In this document: piece after piece, positions 8,860-18,272 of the stretch
How positions within the stretch are numbered: the first letter of the stretch is position 1
Layout: the number at the start of each line of letters is the position of its first letter
Source of the DNA: Gemmatimonas aurantiaca
Lineage (GTDB): Bacteria; Gemmatimonadota; Gemmatimonadetes; Gemmatimonadales; Gemmatimonadaceae
Assembly: GCF_037190085.1 (NCBI RefSeq)
Contig: NZ_JBBCJO010000012.1
Span: forward strand, 62,001 to 126,000
DNA length: 64,000 bases
Reading direction: 5' to 3'
Translations under genes and position numbers: made by a program
Notes under the pieces: model-generated
Told to the model about the DNA's origin: nothing
Database searches by the model: none
What the model saw: the letters and a program-made list of their open reading frames with translations, nothing else

Positions 8860-8904
8860 CCCACCAAGACTCCCGCCAGCTCGGTCCCCACCCACCGGCC
8901 CATC

Positions 8905-9260
8905 GACGCGGGGCAGACACATGGGGAACGTGGCGCCGGCACCAACCGTGCTGTCGACCTGGAGCACGCCACTCGCCCGCTCCGCAAAATCCACCGCCTG
9001 GGCCAATGCCATGCCGTTCGCAGCCCGACGCGCTTCGTGGTGAAGAAGGGTTCGAAGATGCGGCCAACACGGCCCTATTGACAAGCGCCGTATGAACTGA
9101 CCCGGGTCGGCCAATGCATACAGCGGTTCTTCACCAACGTGCATATCGATGCGGATCCCACTGCGCAGAGCGTGGCGAACATGTTCTGCAAGGCAGTCAC
9201 ACGTTCGACGAACGCCGGCGACGAATACCGTCAGCAGTCCGCCAATATGGTGATGCTCAT
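8905..9260 (-). pseudogene. remnant of a sensor histidine kinase (ATPase domain)
   Basis: Read on the minus strand, this stretch keeps pieces of a histidine-kinase ATPase domain in the right order but in different frames. The block LADPGQFIR (about 9090-9120) is the segment before the N box. The sequence RIFEPFFTTKRVG (about 9020-9062, another frame) is the F box. GMALAQ and GVLQVDSTVGAGATF (about 8925-9010, first frame again) form the end of the domain. The N box (NARDAM) that should sit between ADPGQ and FEPFF is missing, so there is an internal deletion plus at least one frameshift. No dimerisation domain or receiver is left. This explains the otherwise gene-free gap between sodA and the propeller gene. 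Confidence 0.75.
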
Positions 9261-9302
9261 CCCTCTCACACCGAACCCTTCCATCTAAAGAGGCGAAGTT
9301 GC

Positions 9303-10442
9303 ATGAGGTTTGCCTCCATTCTCTTGGTGACGCAGGTCCTGCCCTACACCCTCCTGGCGCAAAGCATCCGCCCCGCTCTAACGGCGGCCCGCGAATCGCC
9401 ACCGGGATCGTTCGGCACGATTGTGGCCGTACGCGAACTCAGCGACACGCGTCTGCTGGTGGTCGATCAGGCCGAGCCGCAGGTGCATCTCGCCACGGGT
9501 GCAAAGAGCCCCGTCGGACGCGCGGGGCGCGGTCCAGGCGAATACACACGTGTCCAGAAGCTGGTGGCATTGGGTGGCGACAGCACCTGGTTCGAGGACC
9601 CGCAGGCCCGCCGCTGGCATCTCTTCGCGGGAATCACCGGGCTGACATCGGTCGACTTGCGCGATATCACGCCACGAGGATTGCCGCGACTGCTGGGCGC
9701 TGACCGGTCTGGTCGGGTATTGTACTCGCTCTCCAGCGGTCGGTACCGTCAAACGCCCGGCATTCCCCGCGTCGAATCGGGCCTCACCGCCGAATCGTTG
9801 ACGGTATTCGTCCGGGCCCGCGATCCGCGCCAATACAACCGATTCCCCATGGCGGCCCAAACGGTTGCCGGACTCAAAGGGATGAACGCCCTGCAGACGC
9901 AGGCGTACCGACCGGTCCTGCCCAATGGCGCGCCGATTCTCTGGCAATTGGTGAGTCCGCTGGCGACGGCCGAGCAGAGCCTGCTCTTCGCTGATGGCTG
10001 GATCGTGATCGCATACCTCGACCCCTATCGGGTGGACTGGATCTCCCCCCAAGGCCATCGGACGGCAGGAGCGCCACTCCCCTTCACGCCTGTGCGCACC
10101 AGCAATGCACTGCGGCAGCGGATGGTGAAAGCGCATTGGCCAGAGGTCTCTCCACCATTCAGCGAGAAGGATCTCCCGCCGTGGCCCGACGTACTGCCTC
10201 CATTCCGGCCCGATGCACTCATCGCCGCGCCCGACGGCTCGCTCCTCATTCAGCGTGTCGTCGATCCCGCATCGAACACCACCGTGTACGACATCATCGA
10301 CCGATCGGGGAAACTGCTGCGCCAACTGCGCCTGCCGGCCGCCGAACGCATCGTCGGCAGTGGTGCGCGGCACATCTACATCGTGGCACGCGACGACGAT
10401 GAACTCGAGCGGCTCCGTCAGGTGCGCTGGCCGATGCCCTGA
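9303..10442 (+). CDS. secreted 6-bladed beta-propeller protein (paralogue of 3002-4144)
   Basis: This 379-residue protein starts at the ATG at 9303. AAAGAGGCG upstream is a fair Shine-Dalgarno, and the protein opens directly with a signal peptide (MRFASILLVTQVLPYTLLAQ). The upstream open frame runs through the decayed kinase and is not used here. The mature protein has the propeller signature GRAGRGPGEYTRVQKL around residues 76-91 and ends each presumed blade with a hydrophobic-D-x-G pattern, for example LIAAPDGSLLIQ. It matches the protein encoded at 3002 in layout. Unlike that copy it has no small peptide gene beside it. Extracytoplasmic, function unknown. Confidence 0.83.
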   Translation: MRFASILLVTQVLPYTLLAQSIRPALTAARESPPGSFGTIVAVRELSDTRLLVVDQAEPQVHLATGAKSPVGRAGRGPGEYTRVQKLVALGGDSTWFEDPQARRWHLFAGITGLTSVDLRDITPRGLPRLLGADRSGRVLYSLSSGRYRQTPGIPRVESGLTAESLTVFVRARDPRQYNRFPMAAQTVAGLKGMNALQTQAYRPVLPNGAPILWQLVSPLATAEQSLLFADGWIVIAYLDPYRVDWISPQGHRTAGAPLPFTPVRTSNALRQRMVKAHWPEVSPPFSEKDLPPWPDVLPPFRPDALIAAPDGSLLIQRVVDPASNTTVYDIIDRSGKLLRQLRLPAAERIVGSGARHIYIVARDDDELERLRQVRWPMP

Positions 10443-10490
10443 ACACCGGCACCGACCAGCGTCAACTTCCCCGACACGATCAAGAAACGA

Positions 10491-11381
10491 TCAGGCCGCG
10501 ACCGCCTCACCGCTCTCCGGCTTGCGACGCGCCGCCAGCAGCAGCGTGACGGCTGTATAGGCCACCACCACCGCGACCAACCAACGCAGCGCAGAGCCAT
10601 GCTCGGCGAGGGACTTCACGATGTAGGCCGCCACGAACACCGCCGGCAGGCCGCCGATGATGTTGCCCACCACCGCGCGCGGATCGACCTTGCCCAGACG
10701 GATGAACCGGTCGCTGGCGAACGGCATGAGGAACGCGCAGGAGCCCATCATGATGGGGAAGCCGGCCGCGGGATTCATGCCCAGCAGGCTCACGAGCAGC
10801 AGACACGGTCCGTACAGACCGATGCCGATGGTCATGAGCACGCCGAGTCCGAAGTTGCCCAGCAGCGCGATGACCAGTTTGACCCCGGTGAGCCCGATGG
10901 CATCGCCCCCGCCCGGCAGCGCACCGGCTGCCTGCGCCGCGGTGAGCAGCGCTGCGCCGGCCAGACACAGGCCCATGCCGAACTGGATGTAGCGCGTGGG
11001 CCACTTGGACACGAGACCGGCGCCCACCCACGACCCCAGCACCGCCGCCACGATCATGCCGACCAGCGTGGTCGATTCGACCTCCACCACCTGCGTGTAG
11101 ATGAACGCCTGCGCCAGCGTGGCAAGCGTGTGCCCCGCGTTGAGCGTGCCCGGAATGAGGGCGTCCTTCACCCACTTGAAGGCCCGGTAGATCGCCGTCG
11201 TCGTGGCAAACGATCCGATGCCCAGGGTGTCCAGGAAATCCGTCACCACGCCGGTGAGAATGAAGCCCGATGTGGGTTTCATCGAGCCAAGTTTCGGCAG
11301 ACCCCGCACCAGCGAGACCACGTGATACACGGTCACCATACCGAGACCGATGAGGAGCAGAGACTTGGCGTCGAAGGACAT
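10491..11381 (-). CDS. sulfite exporter TauE/SafE family membrane protein
   Basis: The protein is 296 residues from the ATG at 11381 (MSFDAKSLLLIG). A GTG start at 11423 would add 14 unlikely residues. It has about eight hydrophobic segments in two related halves, with family features GVVTDFLDTLGIGSFATTT in the first half and GLYGPCLLLVSLLGMNP in the second. TauE/SafE (TSUP) proteins export sulfite, sulfoacetate or other small organosulfur anions, and the cargo here is unknown. It lies downstream of the Yip1-speA pair in the same direction, but a hairpin between them suggests separate transcription. It converges on the propeller gene at 10442. Confidence 0.88.
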   Translation of the reverse strand: MSFDAKSLLLIGLGMVTVYHVVSLVRGLPKLGSMKPTSGFILTGVVTDFLDTLGIGSFATTTAIYRAFKWVKDALIPGTLNAGHTLATLAQAFIYTQVVEVESTTLVGMIVAAVLGSWVGAGLVSKWPTRYIQFGMGLCLAGAALLTAAQAAGALPGGGDAIGLTGVKLVIALLGNFGLGVLMTIGIGLYGPCLLLVSLLGMNPAAGFPIMMGSCAFLMPFASDRFIRLGKVDPRAVVGNIIGGLPAVFVAAYIVKSLAEHGSALRWLVAVVVAYTAVTLLLAARRKPESGEAVAA

Positions 11382-11426
11382 TGCGTGCGGGTGGGGGATG
11401 GCGGAGACGGAGGTGGGAAACACGAA

Positions 11427-11455
11427 GGCGACCGTGAAGCCTCTCCACGGTCGCC
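11427..11455 (-). terminator. hairpin downstream of the Yip1-type gene
   Basis: A perfect 10-bp stem (ggcgaccgtg / cacggtcgcc) with a nine-base loop lies 22 bases past the stop of the minus-strand gene ending at 11478. Read on the minus strand it is followed by ttcgtgttt, a weak T-rich tail. It probably ends the speA-Yip1 transcript. Confidence 0.6.
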
Positions 11456-11477
11456 TCCAAGAATCGCGCCCGAAACG

Positions 11478-12203
11478 TCAGGACGCCAGCAGTCCCGGGA
11501 TCAGCGTGAGGGCCGCGCCCAGGGCCCACGAGATCAGCGACACGATGGCCCCCGTGGACCGCTCCACACGGGCCACCACACTCACGGCGATCGCGATCAG
11601 CACATACTGCCAGATCGCGAACACGTCGAGTGTCATCAGAAAGCCCTGAACGACCGGCGAGACGGTGTAGGGGTCGATGAATCGCGCCGGCCCGAGGGCC
11701 AGATCGGCCATCGAGTGGGCATTCGCGGAATCGAGGATCGCTCCCTGCGCCGACGTGGCGATGAACCCCAGCAGGCGCGGCGCGGAGGAGATGGCGAGAA
11801 TGGTCAACGCCTGCCCATACCGCAGTGGCGCCGACATGGTCTTCCCACCCCACATCACGAACAGCGCCCCCAGCAGCGCTCCGATCGGGATGATGAACAG
11901 CGGGCCGACCAGGTAGGCGTACTTGGTGATCGAGCGGGTCATCGCCACGGCCTGCTCGGGCATCGCTCGGCCGGACTTGGTCTGCAAGGCGATCTGCAGA
12001 TCGGCGTTGGCCTCGAGATACGGCTGCACCAGACTGGCCGTGGCGACCGTGACCACGCAGCAGAGCAACGCGATGATCAGCAGGTACTTCCAGGCGTTCG
12101 CATTCCGCGTGCGATCGAAAACGGCCGCCGGCGACCAGAACACTTCCAGCAGATCCTCGAACACGCCGCTCTGCTTCGCTGACTCGGTGGAGAATTCACT
12201 CAT
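11478..12203 (-). CDS. Yip1 domain membrane protein
   Basis: This 241-residue inner-membrane protein has a soluble N-terminus (LLEVFWSPAAVFDRTRN), whose FxxPxxxF-like pattern is typical of bacterial YIP1 (PF04893) proteins. About five hydrophobic helices follow. Bacterial members have no settled function. The ATG overlaps the end of speA by four bases (12200-12203), so the two are translationally coupled, with speA first. The coupling may hint at a membrane role linked to polyamine metabolism, but that is only context. Confidence 0.82.
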   Translation of the reverse strand: MSEFSTESAKQSGVFEDLLEVFWSPAAVFDRTRNANAWKYLLIIALLCCVVTVATASLVQPYLEANADLQIALQTKSGRAMPEQAVAMTRSITKYAYLVGPLFIIPIGALLGALFVMWGGKTMSAPLRYGQALTILAISSAPRLLGFIATSAQGAILDSANAHSMADLALGPARFIDPYTVSPVVQGFLMTLDVFAIWQYVLIAIAVSVVARVERSTGAIVSLISWALGAALTLIPGLLAS

Positions 12204-14158
12204 CGTGCGGCCTCTCCCTCCAGATAGGTGTACCCTTCTAGTCCCGCCACATAGTCCGCGATGAAGGCATTGGCTTCGTCACGCGTCAGACGCGACGACC
12301 CGTTCACCTTGCGACGGAATGTGGCCAGGAGCTGTGATGCCCCGAACTGCACGTAATTGAGCACTTCGGTCACCGTGTCGCCCTCTACGAGATCGGTGAT
12401 CTCGTAGTTTCCGGACTCGTTGAGACGCACGTGCACGGCGTTCGTATCGCCGAACAGATTGTGCAGATCGCCCAGGATCTCCTGGTACGCGCCCGTGAGA
12501 AAGATGCCGAGGATGTAGTCCTCGCCATCGCGGAACTCGTGCAGTTCGAGACTCGGCCGGCCGTGCTTGCCACCCACGAAGCGATCGATCTTACCGTCCG
12601 AATCGCAGGTGACGTCCTGCAGGGTGCCGCGCCGCGCCGGCTCCTCGAGCAGCCGATGGATGGGCATGATCGGAAAGAGCTGGTCGATGGCCCAGCTGTC
12701 GGGCAGCGACTGGAAGAGCGAGAAGTTGCAGAAATACCGATCGACCAGCGCCGACTCGAGTTCGGGCAGGATGTCTTCGTAGGTGTCGGGGTCGGACTTG
12801 GCGATGCGGTAGATCGCATTCATCGTGGCCAGCCACAGCACCTCGGCCTTGGCCAGACCGCGCAGGTTCAGCACGCCCGAATTGAAGTACTGCCGCGCCC
12901 GATCCTTGTCGAACGACGCGTCGTGGAACACCTCGAGCACCTTGCGCGGCTTGGCCGCCCGCTCGGTGAGCGTGCGCCAGTCCTCGTACATCTCGTGCAA
13001 CAGCGAATGGTCGTCGTCGTCGAGCGCGGGGATGGGCTGCTCGGCCTGCGACTCCACATCGATGACCTTGAGCAGCAGCAGCGCATGATGCGCGGTGAGC
13101 GCCCGCCCCGACTCGCTGATGATGTGCGGCATGGGCAGTTCCGCCTCACGGCACGCCTCGGCGATGGTGTACACGACGTCGTTGGCATACTCCTGCAGCG
13201 TGTAGTTCACACTGGCATTGTTGGTGGAGTTGGTGCCGTCGTAGTCGATACCCAGTCCGCCGCCCACGTCCACATGCGTGATCTCCACGCCGGCGGCCCG
13301 CAGCTCGAGGTAGAATCGCGCCACTTCCTGCAGCCCCGACTTGATGAAGCGGATGTCGGTGATCTGACTGCCGAGGTGGAAGTGAATGAGCTTGAGGATG
13401 TCGAGCCGACCCGCCGCCTGCAGTTTGTCGATGAGCTTGATGAGTTCCGCGGAACCGAGGCCGAACTTGCTCTTCTCCCCACCGCTCTGCGCCCAACGGC
13501 CGGCGCCTTCGCTGGCGAGCTTGATGCGCACGCCGCACGTGGGCGTGACCCCGAGGTCGTCGGCCACTTCGATGAGCACGTCGAGTTCACTCACCTGCTC
13601 GAGCACGATGAAGACCTTGTGTCCGAGCTTCTGCGCCATGAGGGCCAGCCGCATGAACTCGTGGTCCTTGTACCCGTTGCAGACGATGAGATGTTCGGTG
13701 CTTTCCGACAGCCCGATCACCGCCTGCAATTCGGGCTTGGAGCCGCATTCGAGCCCCACCCCGTGGGTCTTGCCGAAACGCACGATCTCTTCGACCACGT
13801 GACGCTGCTGATTCACCTTGATCGGATACACCGTGGTGTAGCCACCCGTGTACTCGAATTCGCGGATCGCACTGCTGAAACGCCCGCTCAGGGTTTCGAT
13901 GCGCGACCGCAGGATGTCCGAGAAGCGCAGCAGCACCGGCAGTTGGATGCCCTGCCCTTCGAGATCGGCGGCGAGATCCCGCAGATCGAGTGTCCGCTCC
14001 GGATGCCCCGGATCGGGACGCACGATCACATGACCGCGTTCATTGATGTCGAAATAGCCGGCCCCCCATCCTTCCACGTTGTAGAGGGAGCGGGCGGCTT
14101 CGAGAGACCAGTCCGGAGCCGGGGGAGGCTCGACGATGGGCGGAGTGCGGGTTGCCAT
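12200..14158 (-). CDS. speA: biosynthetic arginine decarboxylase
   Basis: The protein has 652 residues, the normal size for SpeA, the PLP-dependent fold-III decarboxylase that turns arginine into agmatine for putrescine and spermidine synthesis. The PLP lysine lies in VYPIKVNQQRHVVEEI near residue 117. Further signatures are the glycine loop VDVGGGLGIDYDGT near residue 300 and SESGRALTAHHALLL, and the C-terminal half is the family's helical and beta region. There is no signal peptide. It is the first gene of a coupled pair with the Yip1-type gene. A strong hairpin (14174-14215) separates it from the AIM24 gene upstream. Confidence 0.96.
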   Translation of the reverse strand: MATRTPPIVEPPPAPDWSLEAARSLYNVEGWGAGYFDINERGHVIVRPDPGHPERTLDLRDLAADLEGQGIQLPVLLRFSDILRSRIETLSGRFSSAIREFEYTGGYTTVYPIKVNQQRHVVEEIVRFGKTHGVGLECGSKPELQAVIGLSESTEHLIVCNGYKDHEFMRLALMAQKLGHKVFIVLEQVSELDVLIEVADDLGVTPTCGVRIKLASEGAGRWAQSGGEKSKFGLGSAELIKLIDKLQAAGRLDILKLIHFHLGSQITDIRFIKSGLQEVARFYLELRAAGVEITHVDVGGGLGIDYDGTNSTNNASVNYTLQEYANDVVYTIAEACREAELPMPHIISESGRALTAHHALLLLKVIDVESQAEQPIPALDDDDHSLLHEMYEDWRTLTERAAKPRKVLEVFHDASFDKDRARQYFNSGVLNLRGLAKAEVLWLATMNAIYRIAKSDPDTYEDILPELESALVDRYFCNFSLFQSLPDSWAIDQLFPIMPIHRLLEEPARRGTLQDVTCDSDGKIDRFVGGKHGRPSLELHEFRDGEDYILGIFLTGAYQEILGDLHNLFGDTNAVHVRLNESGNYEITDLVEGDTVTEVLNYVQFGASQLLATFRRKVNGSSRLTRDEANAFIADYVAGLEGYTYLEGEAAR

Positions 14159-14173
14159 AGGCGCGGAAAGCTA

Positions 14174-14215
14174 GACGGTTCGCACCGGTGGGGGGAGACA
14201 TCGGTGCGAACCGTC
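14174..14215 (-). terminator. terminator after the S9 peptidase-AIM24 operon
   Basis: A perfect 14-bp inverted repeat (gacggttcgcaccg / cggtgcgaaccgtc) closes a 14-base loop. It sits 37 bases beyond the stop of the minus-strand AIM24-type gene and just before speA. Read on the minus strand the tail is tagctttcc, so intrinsic termination is plausible, though the T-run is short. Confidence 0.65.
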
Positions 14216-14252
14216 AGAATTGTGACGCATCGGAAGACGCCGTCCCGCCGGC

Positions 14253-15044
14253 TCAGTTGTCGCCATCGAGCAGCGCACCGAGCCCGCCGAGCACCGATCC
14301 TTCCTCGCGGGAACGTCCGCCCGCCCGTGGCGCGGCGGCGATGATCCGGTCGGCCAATCGCGAGAACGGCAGGGTCTGCAGGATGACGCGCCCCGGTCCC
14401 CGGAGACTGACGAAGAACAATCCTTCGCCACCGAACAGTGCCGTCTTGATGCCCGGCACGCGCTGGATGTCGTACTCGACGCTGGGCTGGAAGGCCACGA
14501 GACAGCCGGTGTCCACGCGCAACTGTTCGCCCGGCGCGAGGTCGATGGCGTGCAGGGTGCCCGAGGCGTGCAGGAACGCGAGACCATCCCCCTGCAGCTT
14601 CTGCAGGATGAATCCTTCGCCGCCGAAGAAACCGGCTCCGATGCGCCGGGTGAACGCCACCGAGATGTCGATGCCGCGCGCGGCGCAGAGGAACGAGTCC
14701 TTCTGCGCCAGGATGGTGCCGCCCCAGTCGCGCAGATTGAGCGGCGCGATCTTGCCCGGGTACGGCGCGGCGAACGCCACATCGGACCGCCGCGCCCCGC
14801 TGTTGCCGAACAACGTCACGAAGAACGAATCACCCGCCAGTACCCGCTTGCCGGCGCCCACCAGTTTGTCGAACAGGCCGCCGGCGCGTGCGTTGGGATC
14901 GAGCGTGGTCGCCATCGTGATCCCTTCGCGCATGTACATCATCGCGCCGGCTTCCGCGAACACCGCTTCGCCGGGATCGAGGGTGACGATCACTGCCTGC
15001 AGATCATCGCCGATGATCTGATAGTCGATCTCGTCTGCCGCCAT
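14253..15044 (-). CDS. TIGR00266/AIM24 family protein
   Basis: The protein has 263 residues from the ATG at 15044, which overlaps the TGA of the S9 peptidase gene by one base. GGAGG stands upstream, so the start is well fixed. The fold is the double beta-helix of the AIM24 family, visible as repeated GEAVFAEAGAMMYM, GGEGFILQKLQGDGLAFLHA and GGEGLFFVSLRGPGRV blocks. Bacterial members are cytoplasmic or membrane-associated proteins without a known reaction. The mitochondrial relative Aim24 supports inner-membrane organisation. Coupling to a secreted peptidase gene is the only local hint to its role. Confidence 0.9.
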   Translation of the reverse strand: MAADEIDYQIIGDDLQAVIVTLDPGEAVFAEAGAMMYMREGITMATTLDPNARAGGLFDKLVGAGKRVLAGDSFFVTLFGNSGARRSDVAFAAPYPGKIAPLNLRDWGGTILAQKDSFLCAARGIDISVAFTRRIGAGFFGGEGFILQKLQGDGLAFLHASGTLHAIDLAPGEQLRVDTGCLVAFQPSVEYDIQRVPGIKTALFGGEGLFFVSLRGPGRVILQTLPFSRLADRIIAAAPRAGGRSREEGSVLGGLGALLDGDN

Positions 15045-18000
15045 CACTTGCCTCCGTTGGGACCTCCGGTGGGCGCTGCGGCCCGCTCGGATTGCGTGGA
15101 CATCTTCACCTGATCGCGGCCCTTCTCCAGGAAGGGAATGCCGCGCACCATCCACGACGGCGGTTCGGCCCCCAGAAGTTTCACGGCGAAGAATTCCTGC
15201 ATCTTGCGGTCGATGTCCTTCTGATTGGCGCGCTTGGTCGGATTGTGTTCGTCGCCGTTGTACACGACCATGTACGCCTCCTTCTGCAGACGGCGCATGG
15301 CCACGTAGAACTCGATGCCCTGATACCAGGGGACCGCGCCGTCGTTGTCGTTGGCCATGAACAGCACCGGCGTGGTGACCCGATCGAGACGGAACAGCGG
15401 CGAGTTCTCGATGAAACGCTCCGGATACTGCCACAACGATCCGCCGATGCGGCTCTGCGTGTGTTCGTACTGGAACGCCCGCGCCAGGCCGGACGCCCAC
15501 CGGATGCCGCCGTAGGCGCTGGTCATGTTCACCACCGTGGCGTTGGGTACCGCCGCGGCGAACATGTTGGTCACCGTGACGAGATACGCCGACTGGTAAC
15601 CGCCCCACGACTGCCCCGTGATGCCGATACGCTTCGGATCGATGAAGCCCTTCTGGATGAGCGACTGCACACCGGGGATGATGGACTTGGCCGCGCTCGG
15701 GCCGGGCTGTCCGTCGGTGTACACGATGTCCGGCATGAACACCACGTAGCCGAGCGAGTTGTACACCAGCGGATTGACCGTATTGCGTCCACTGGGCGCC
15801 TGATAGTTGTGCAGACCGTCGGTGAGCTTCTCGTAGTAGTACACGATCATCGGGTACTGCTTCGACGCGTCGAAATTCTCGGGCTTGTACAGCAGACCAC
15901 GCAACGGGATGCCGTCGCCGTTGTACCACGACACCAGCTCCACCGTGCCGCGCGGATATTCGCTGTCCTGCGGATTGGCGTTCGAGATCTTCGTGGTCTG
16001 CGCGATATCGGTGCCCGTCCAGAGATCGGGGAACTCCCGATACGTGCTCTGCGTCAGCAGGTACTGCTCGGCGTCACGCGCCTTCTGCAGGCCCGCGTAG
16101 TTGCGGTCGCCCATCACGATGCGTTCCGGCCGGCTCTCCGCACCGAGCTTGTCGCGCCAGTAGCCGCTGGCCTTGGTGAGGGTGTCCACCGTCCGCAGCA
16201 GCAGCGGCTTCGTGACGTCGAGGAACGGTTCGTCGCGATCGAGGTCGACCACGCGGAACGTCATGCCCGCCCGACGCCCTTCGCTCTCGGTGAGATTGCG
16301 CGGCGCGACGGCACCACTCGGATCCACTTCCCAGATGTCGAAGCGATCGTAGATGAGTACCCGCTTGTCACCCGTGGTCCAGCCCCCGAGTCCGTACGGT
16401 GGCGGGATATCGGGCGAGTCGAACTCCTCGTCCTGGAACCTGACCGGCAGCTTCTCGGTGAGATTCACCCGCTTGCCGGTGGCCATCGCGTACGCCTGCC
16501 ACTGTCCGTTCTCGAACCAGATGGCGTAGTTGCCACCCGGCGAGAGCTGCACGTTGCCATCGAGCTTGCGTGCGATCAGCGTGCGCGCGCCGGAGAGGGG
16601 ATCGATCGTGTAGGCATCGCTGGCGCCCTCACCCCAGAACTGTGGAATCGCATACTCGAGCGCATTGATGCCCAGCACGCGCTTGCCGTCGCCGCTGATG
16701 CTCACGCGCAGACTGTCGTTGGCCAGCTGCGTCCACTTGTTGCTGGCGAACGTGTAGAGCGCGGTGAAGGTGCGGTTGCGGTCGCGCGACGCGTTGAGCT
16801 TCTGCGCCGGTTGCGTCTGGGCGTCCTTCCAGTGCCAGAGATCGTAGACCGCCTTGTCGGTGAGCGAATCTGCGGGGATGGAATCGAACGGCACCACGCC
16901 GAGCGAGAAGAGCAGCGCGTTGCCTTCGCGCGTGAACTCCACCTGACCGCGGTCGGCCACCAGCAGGCCCTGCGCCACATCGCTCGAGGTGACGAGTTTG
17001 CGCGCCGCCACCGGTTTGCCCTTGGCCGGCACGAGCGCGGCGTGATACAGCGAGAAGCGCGGCTGCGCGGTGCTGTCGCCGAGATCGGACACGAAGGCGA
17101 ACTGGGTACCCTGGCGATCGAACGCCAGACTGCGATACGTGGCCAGGCCGGTGAGCAGCGGCGTCACCACGCCAGACGGCAACGCGCGGACGAACGCGCC
17201 ATTGCCCGCGCCGTCGCGTGTGGTGACGGTGTAGCCCAGCCACTTCTCCCCTTCGTCGAACTGATACGCCGTCACCCCTTCGATGCGGGTTTCGGTGCCG
17301 TTGGAGAGATCACGCAGCACCAGCGTCGTGCCGTAGTCCCGGCGCGGACGACCGGCGGAATCACTGCGCGCCGCGCCGCCAGCCGCACCGGCAGCACCGG
17401 CGCCGCCTGCTCCCCCCGCCCCCGCCCCAGCCCCAGCCCCCGGGCGTGCGGCGGTGGTGTCCTCGAGCAGGTAGGCGAGGAAGCGTCCGCCCCGCCGCGC
17501 GAGCTGGAAGGAGCGCACATTGTTCACGCGCGTCACGACACCATCGGCGAGATTGAGAATGCCGAGGCTGTTGCGCGGAGGTGTGGCGCCACGCCGGCTG
17601 CGGGCCTGCTCCAACGCGGTGCGCGACGGATAGATCAGAAACGCTACGGCGCGGGAGTCGGCGCTCACCTGCGCGGCGGCGGGATTGAAGTTGGCCGCGC
17701 CGGTGGCGCCGGCCTGCAACTGCGGACGTCCGGTGTATCCGCGCGGCACCCGGTATTCGGTGCCGCTGCCGGTGGCCCGCACGATCAGTTCGCCCTCACC
17801 CACCACGGGGCTCAGCGTGTAGACCGCCCACTTGCCGTCGTTCGACAGCGACGTCCCGCCGATCGTGCGCCACTCGTCGTAGGTGTCCTGCGTGATGGGC
17901 TTCTTGCCCGGCGGCAGCGCCGGCGCCGTCCAGCGACTCACCAGCGTGTAGGGATTCGCGGGCGTGGTGGTCTGCGCGGAAAGCGGAGCGACCAGGGTGG

Positions 18001-18049
18001 CTGTCAGCGTGAAGATGCCGACGGGGACGGCGGCCAGCACGGGGCGCAT
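15044..18049 (-). CDS. secreted S9 family prolyl oligopeptidase-like peptidase
   Basis: I chose the ATG at 18049, which gives 1001 residues. GGGAG lies six bases upstream and the product opens with a clean signal peptide (MRPVLAAVPVGIFTLTATLV to APLSAQ). The longer frame to 18232 only adds repeat-encoded residues. The N-terminal two thirds form a beta-propeller with a low-complexity Gly/Ala insert around 17380-17440. The C-terminal alpha/beta-hydrolase domain has the serine in GQSWGGYQSAY, the aspartate in MANDNDGAVPW and the histidine in NGDEHN. The family cleaves short peptides, often dipeptides, outside the inner membrane. It is coupled by one-base overlap to the AIM24 gene. Confidence 0.92.
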   Translation of the reverse strand: MRPVLAAVPVGIFTLTATLVAPLSAQTTTPANPYTLVSRWTAPALPPGKKPITQDTYDEWRTIGGTSLSNDGKWAVYTLSPVVGEGELIVRATGSGTEYRVPRGYTGRPQLQAGATGAANFNPAAAQVSADSRAVAFLIYPSRTALEQARSRRGATPPRNSLGILNLADGVVTRVNNVRSFQLARRGGRFLAYLLEDTTAARPGAGAGAGAGGAGGAGAAGAAGGAARSDSAGRPRRDYGTTLVLRDLSNGTETRIEGVTAYQFDEGEKWLGYTVTTRDGAGNGAFVRALPSGVVTPLLTGLATYRSLAFDRQGTQFAFVSDLGDSTAQPRFSLYHAALVPAKGKPVAARKLVTSSDVAQGLLVADRGQVEFTREGNALLFSLGVVPFDSIPADSLTDKAVYDLWHWKDAQTQPAQKLNASRDRNRTFTALYTFASNKWTQLANDSLRVSISGDGKRVLGINALEYAIPQFWGEGASDAYTIDPLSGARTLIARKLDGNVQLSPGGNYAIWFENGQWQAYAMATGKRVNLTEKLPVRFQDEEFDSPDIPPPYGLGGWTTGDKRVLIYDRFDIWEVDPSGAVAPRNLTESEGRRAGMTFRVVDLDRDEPFLDVTKPLLLRTVDTLTKASGYWRDKLGAESRPERIVMGDRNYAGLQKARDAEQYLLTQSTYREFPDLWTGTDIAQTTKISNANPQDSEYPRGTVELVSWYNGDGIPLRGLLYKPENFDASKQYPMIVYYYEKLTDGLHNYQAPSGRNTVNPLVYNSLGYVVFMPDIVYTDGQPGPSAAKSIIPGVQSLIQKGFIDPKRIGITGQSWGGYQSAYLVTVTNMFAAAVPNATVVNMTSAYGGIRWASGLARAFQYEHTQSRIGGSLWQYPERFIENSPLFRLDRVTTPVLFMANDNDGAVPWYQGIEFYVAMRRLQKEAYMVVYNGDEHNPTKRANQKDIDRKMQEFFAVKLLGAEPPSWMVRGIPFLEKGRDQVKMSTQSERAAAPTGGPNGGK

Positions 18050-18272
18050 GCGCGCTCCCATGGCGGTCGATGTGGCGGAGGAGGACATCGCAGACGATCG
18101 CATCGAGACGGGGGCCGAGACGGGTATCGAAACGGGTGCGGACGGGGAGCAGGGGCGACTGAGATTCCGGTCGAGATTCTGGTCGAGATTCTGGCGTCGC
18201 GCGTGGGTCGGTATTATTGCCAGTCTCCACATTCCTTTAGACTAACGGCGCGGCCCCGGCCGCGTGAGGAGC

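Noticed and set aside
12431..14344. Long plus-strand open frame opposite speA
   Set aside because: Same antisense effect of third-position GC. The speA reading is full length with all motifs.
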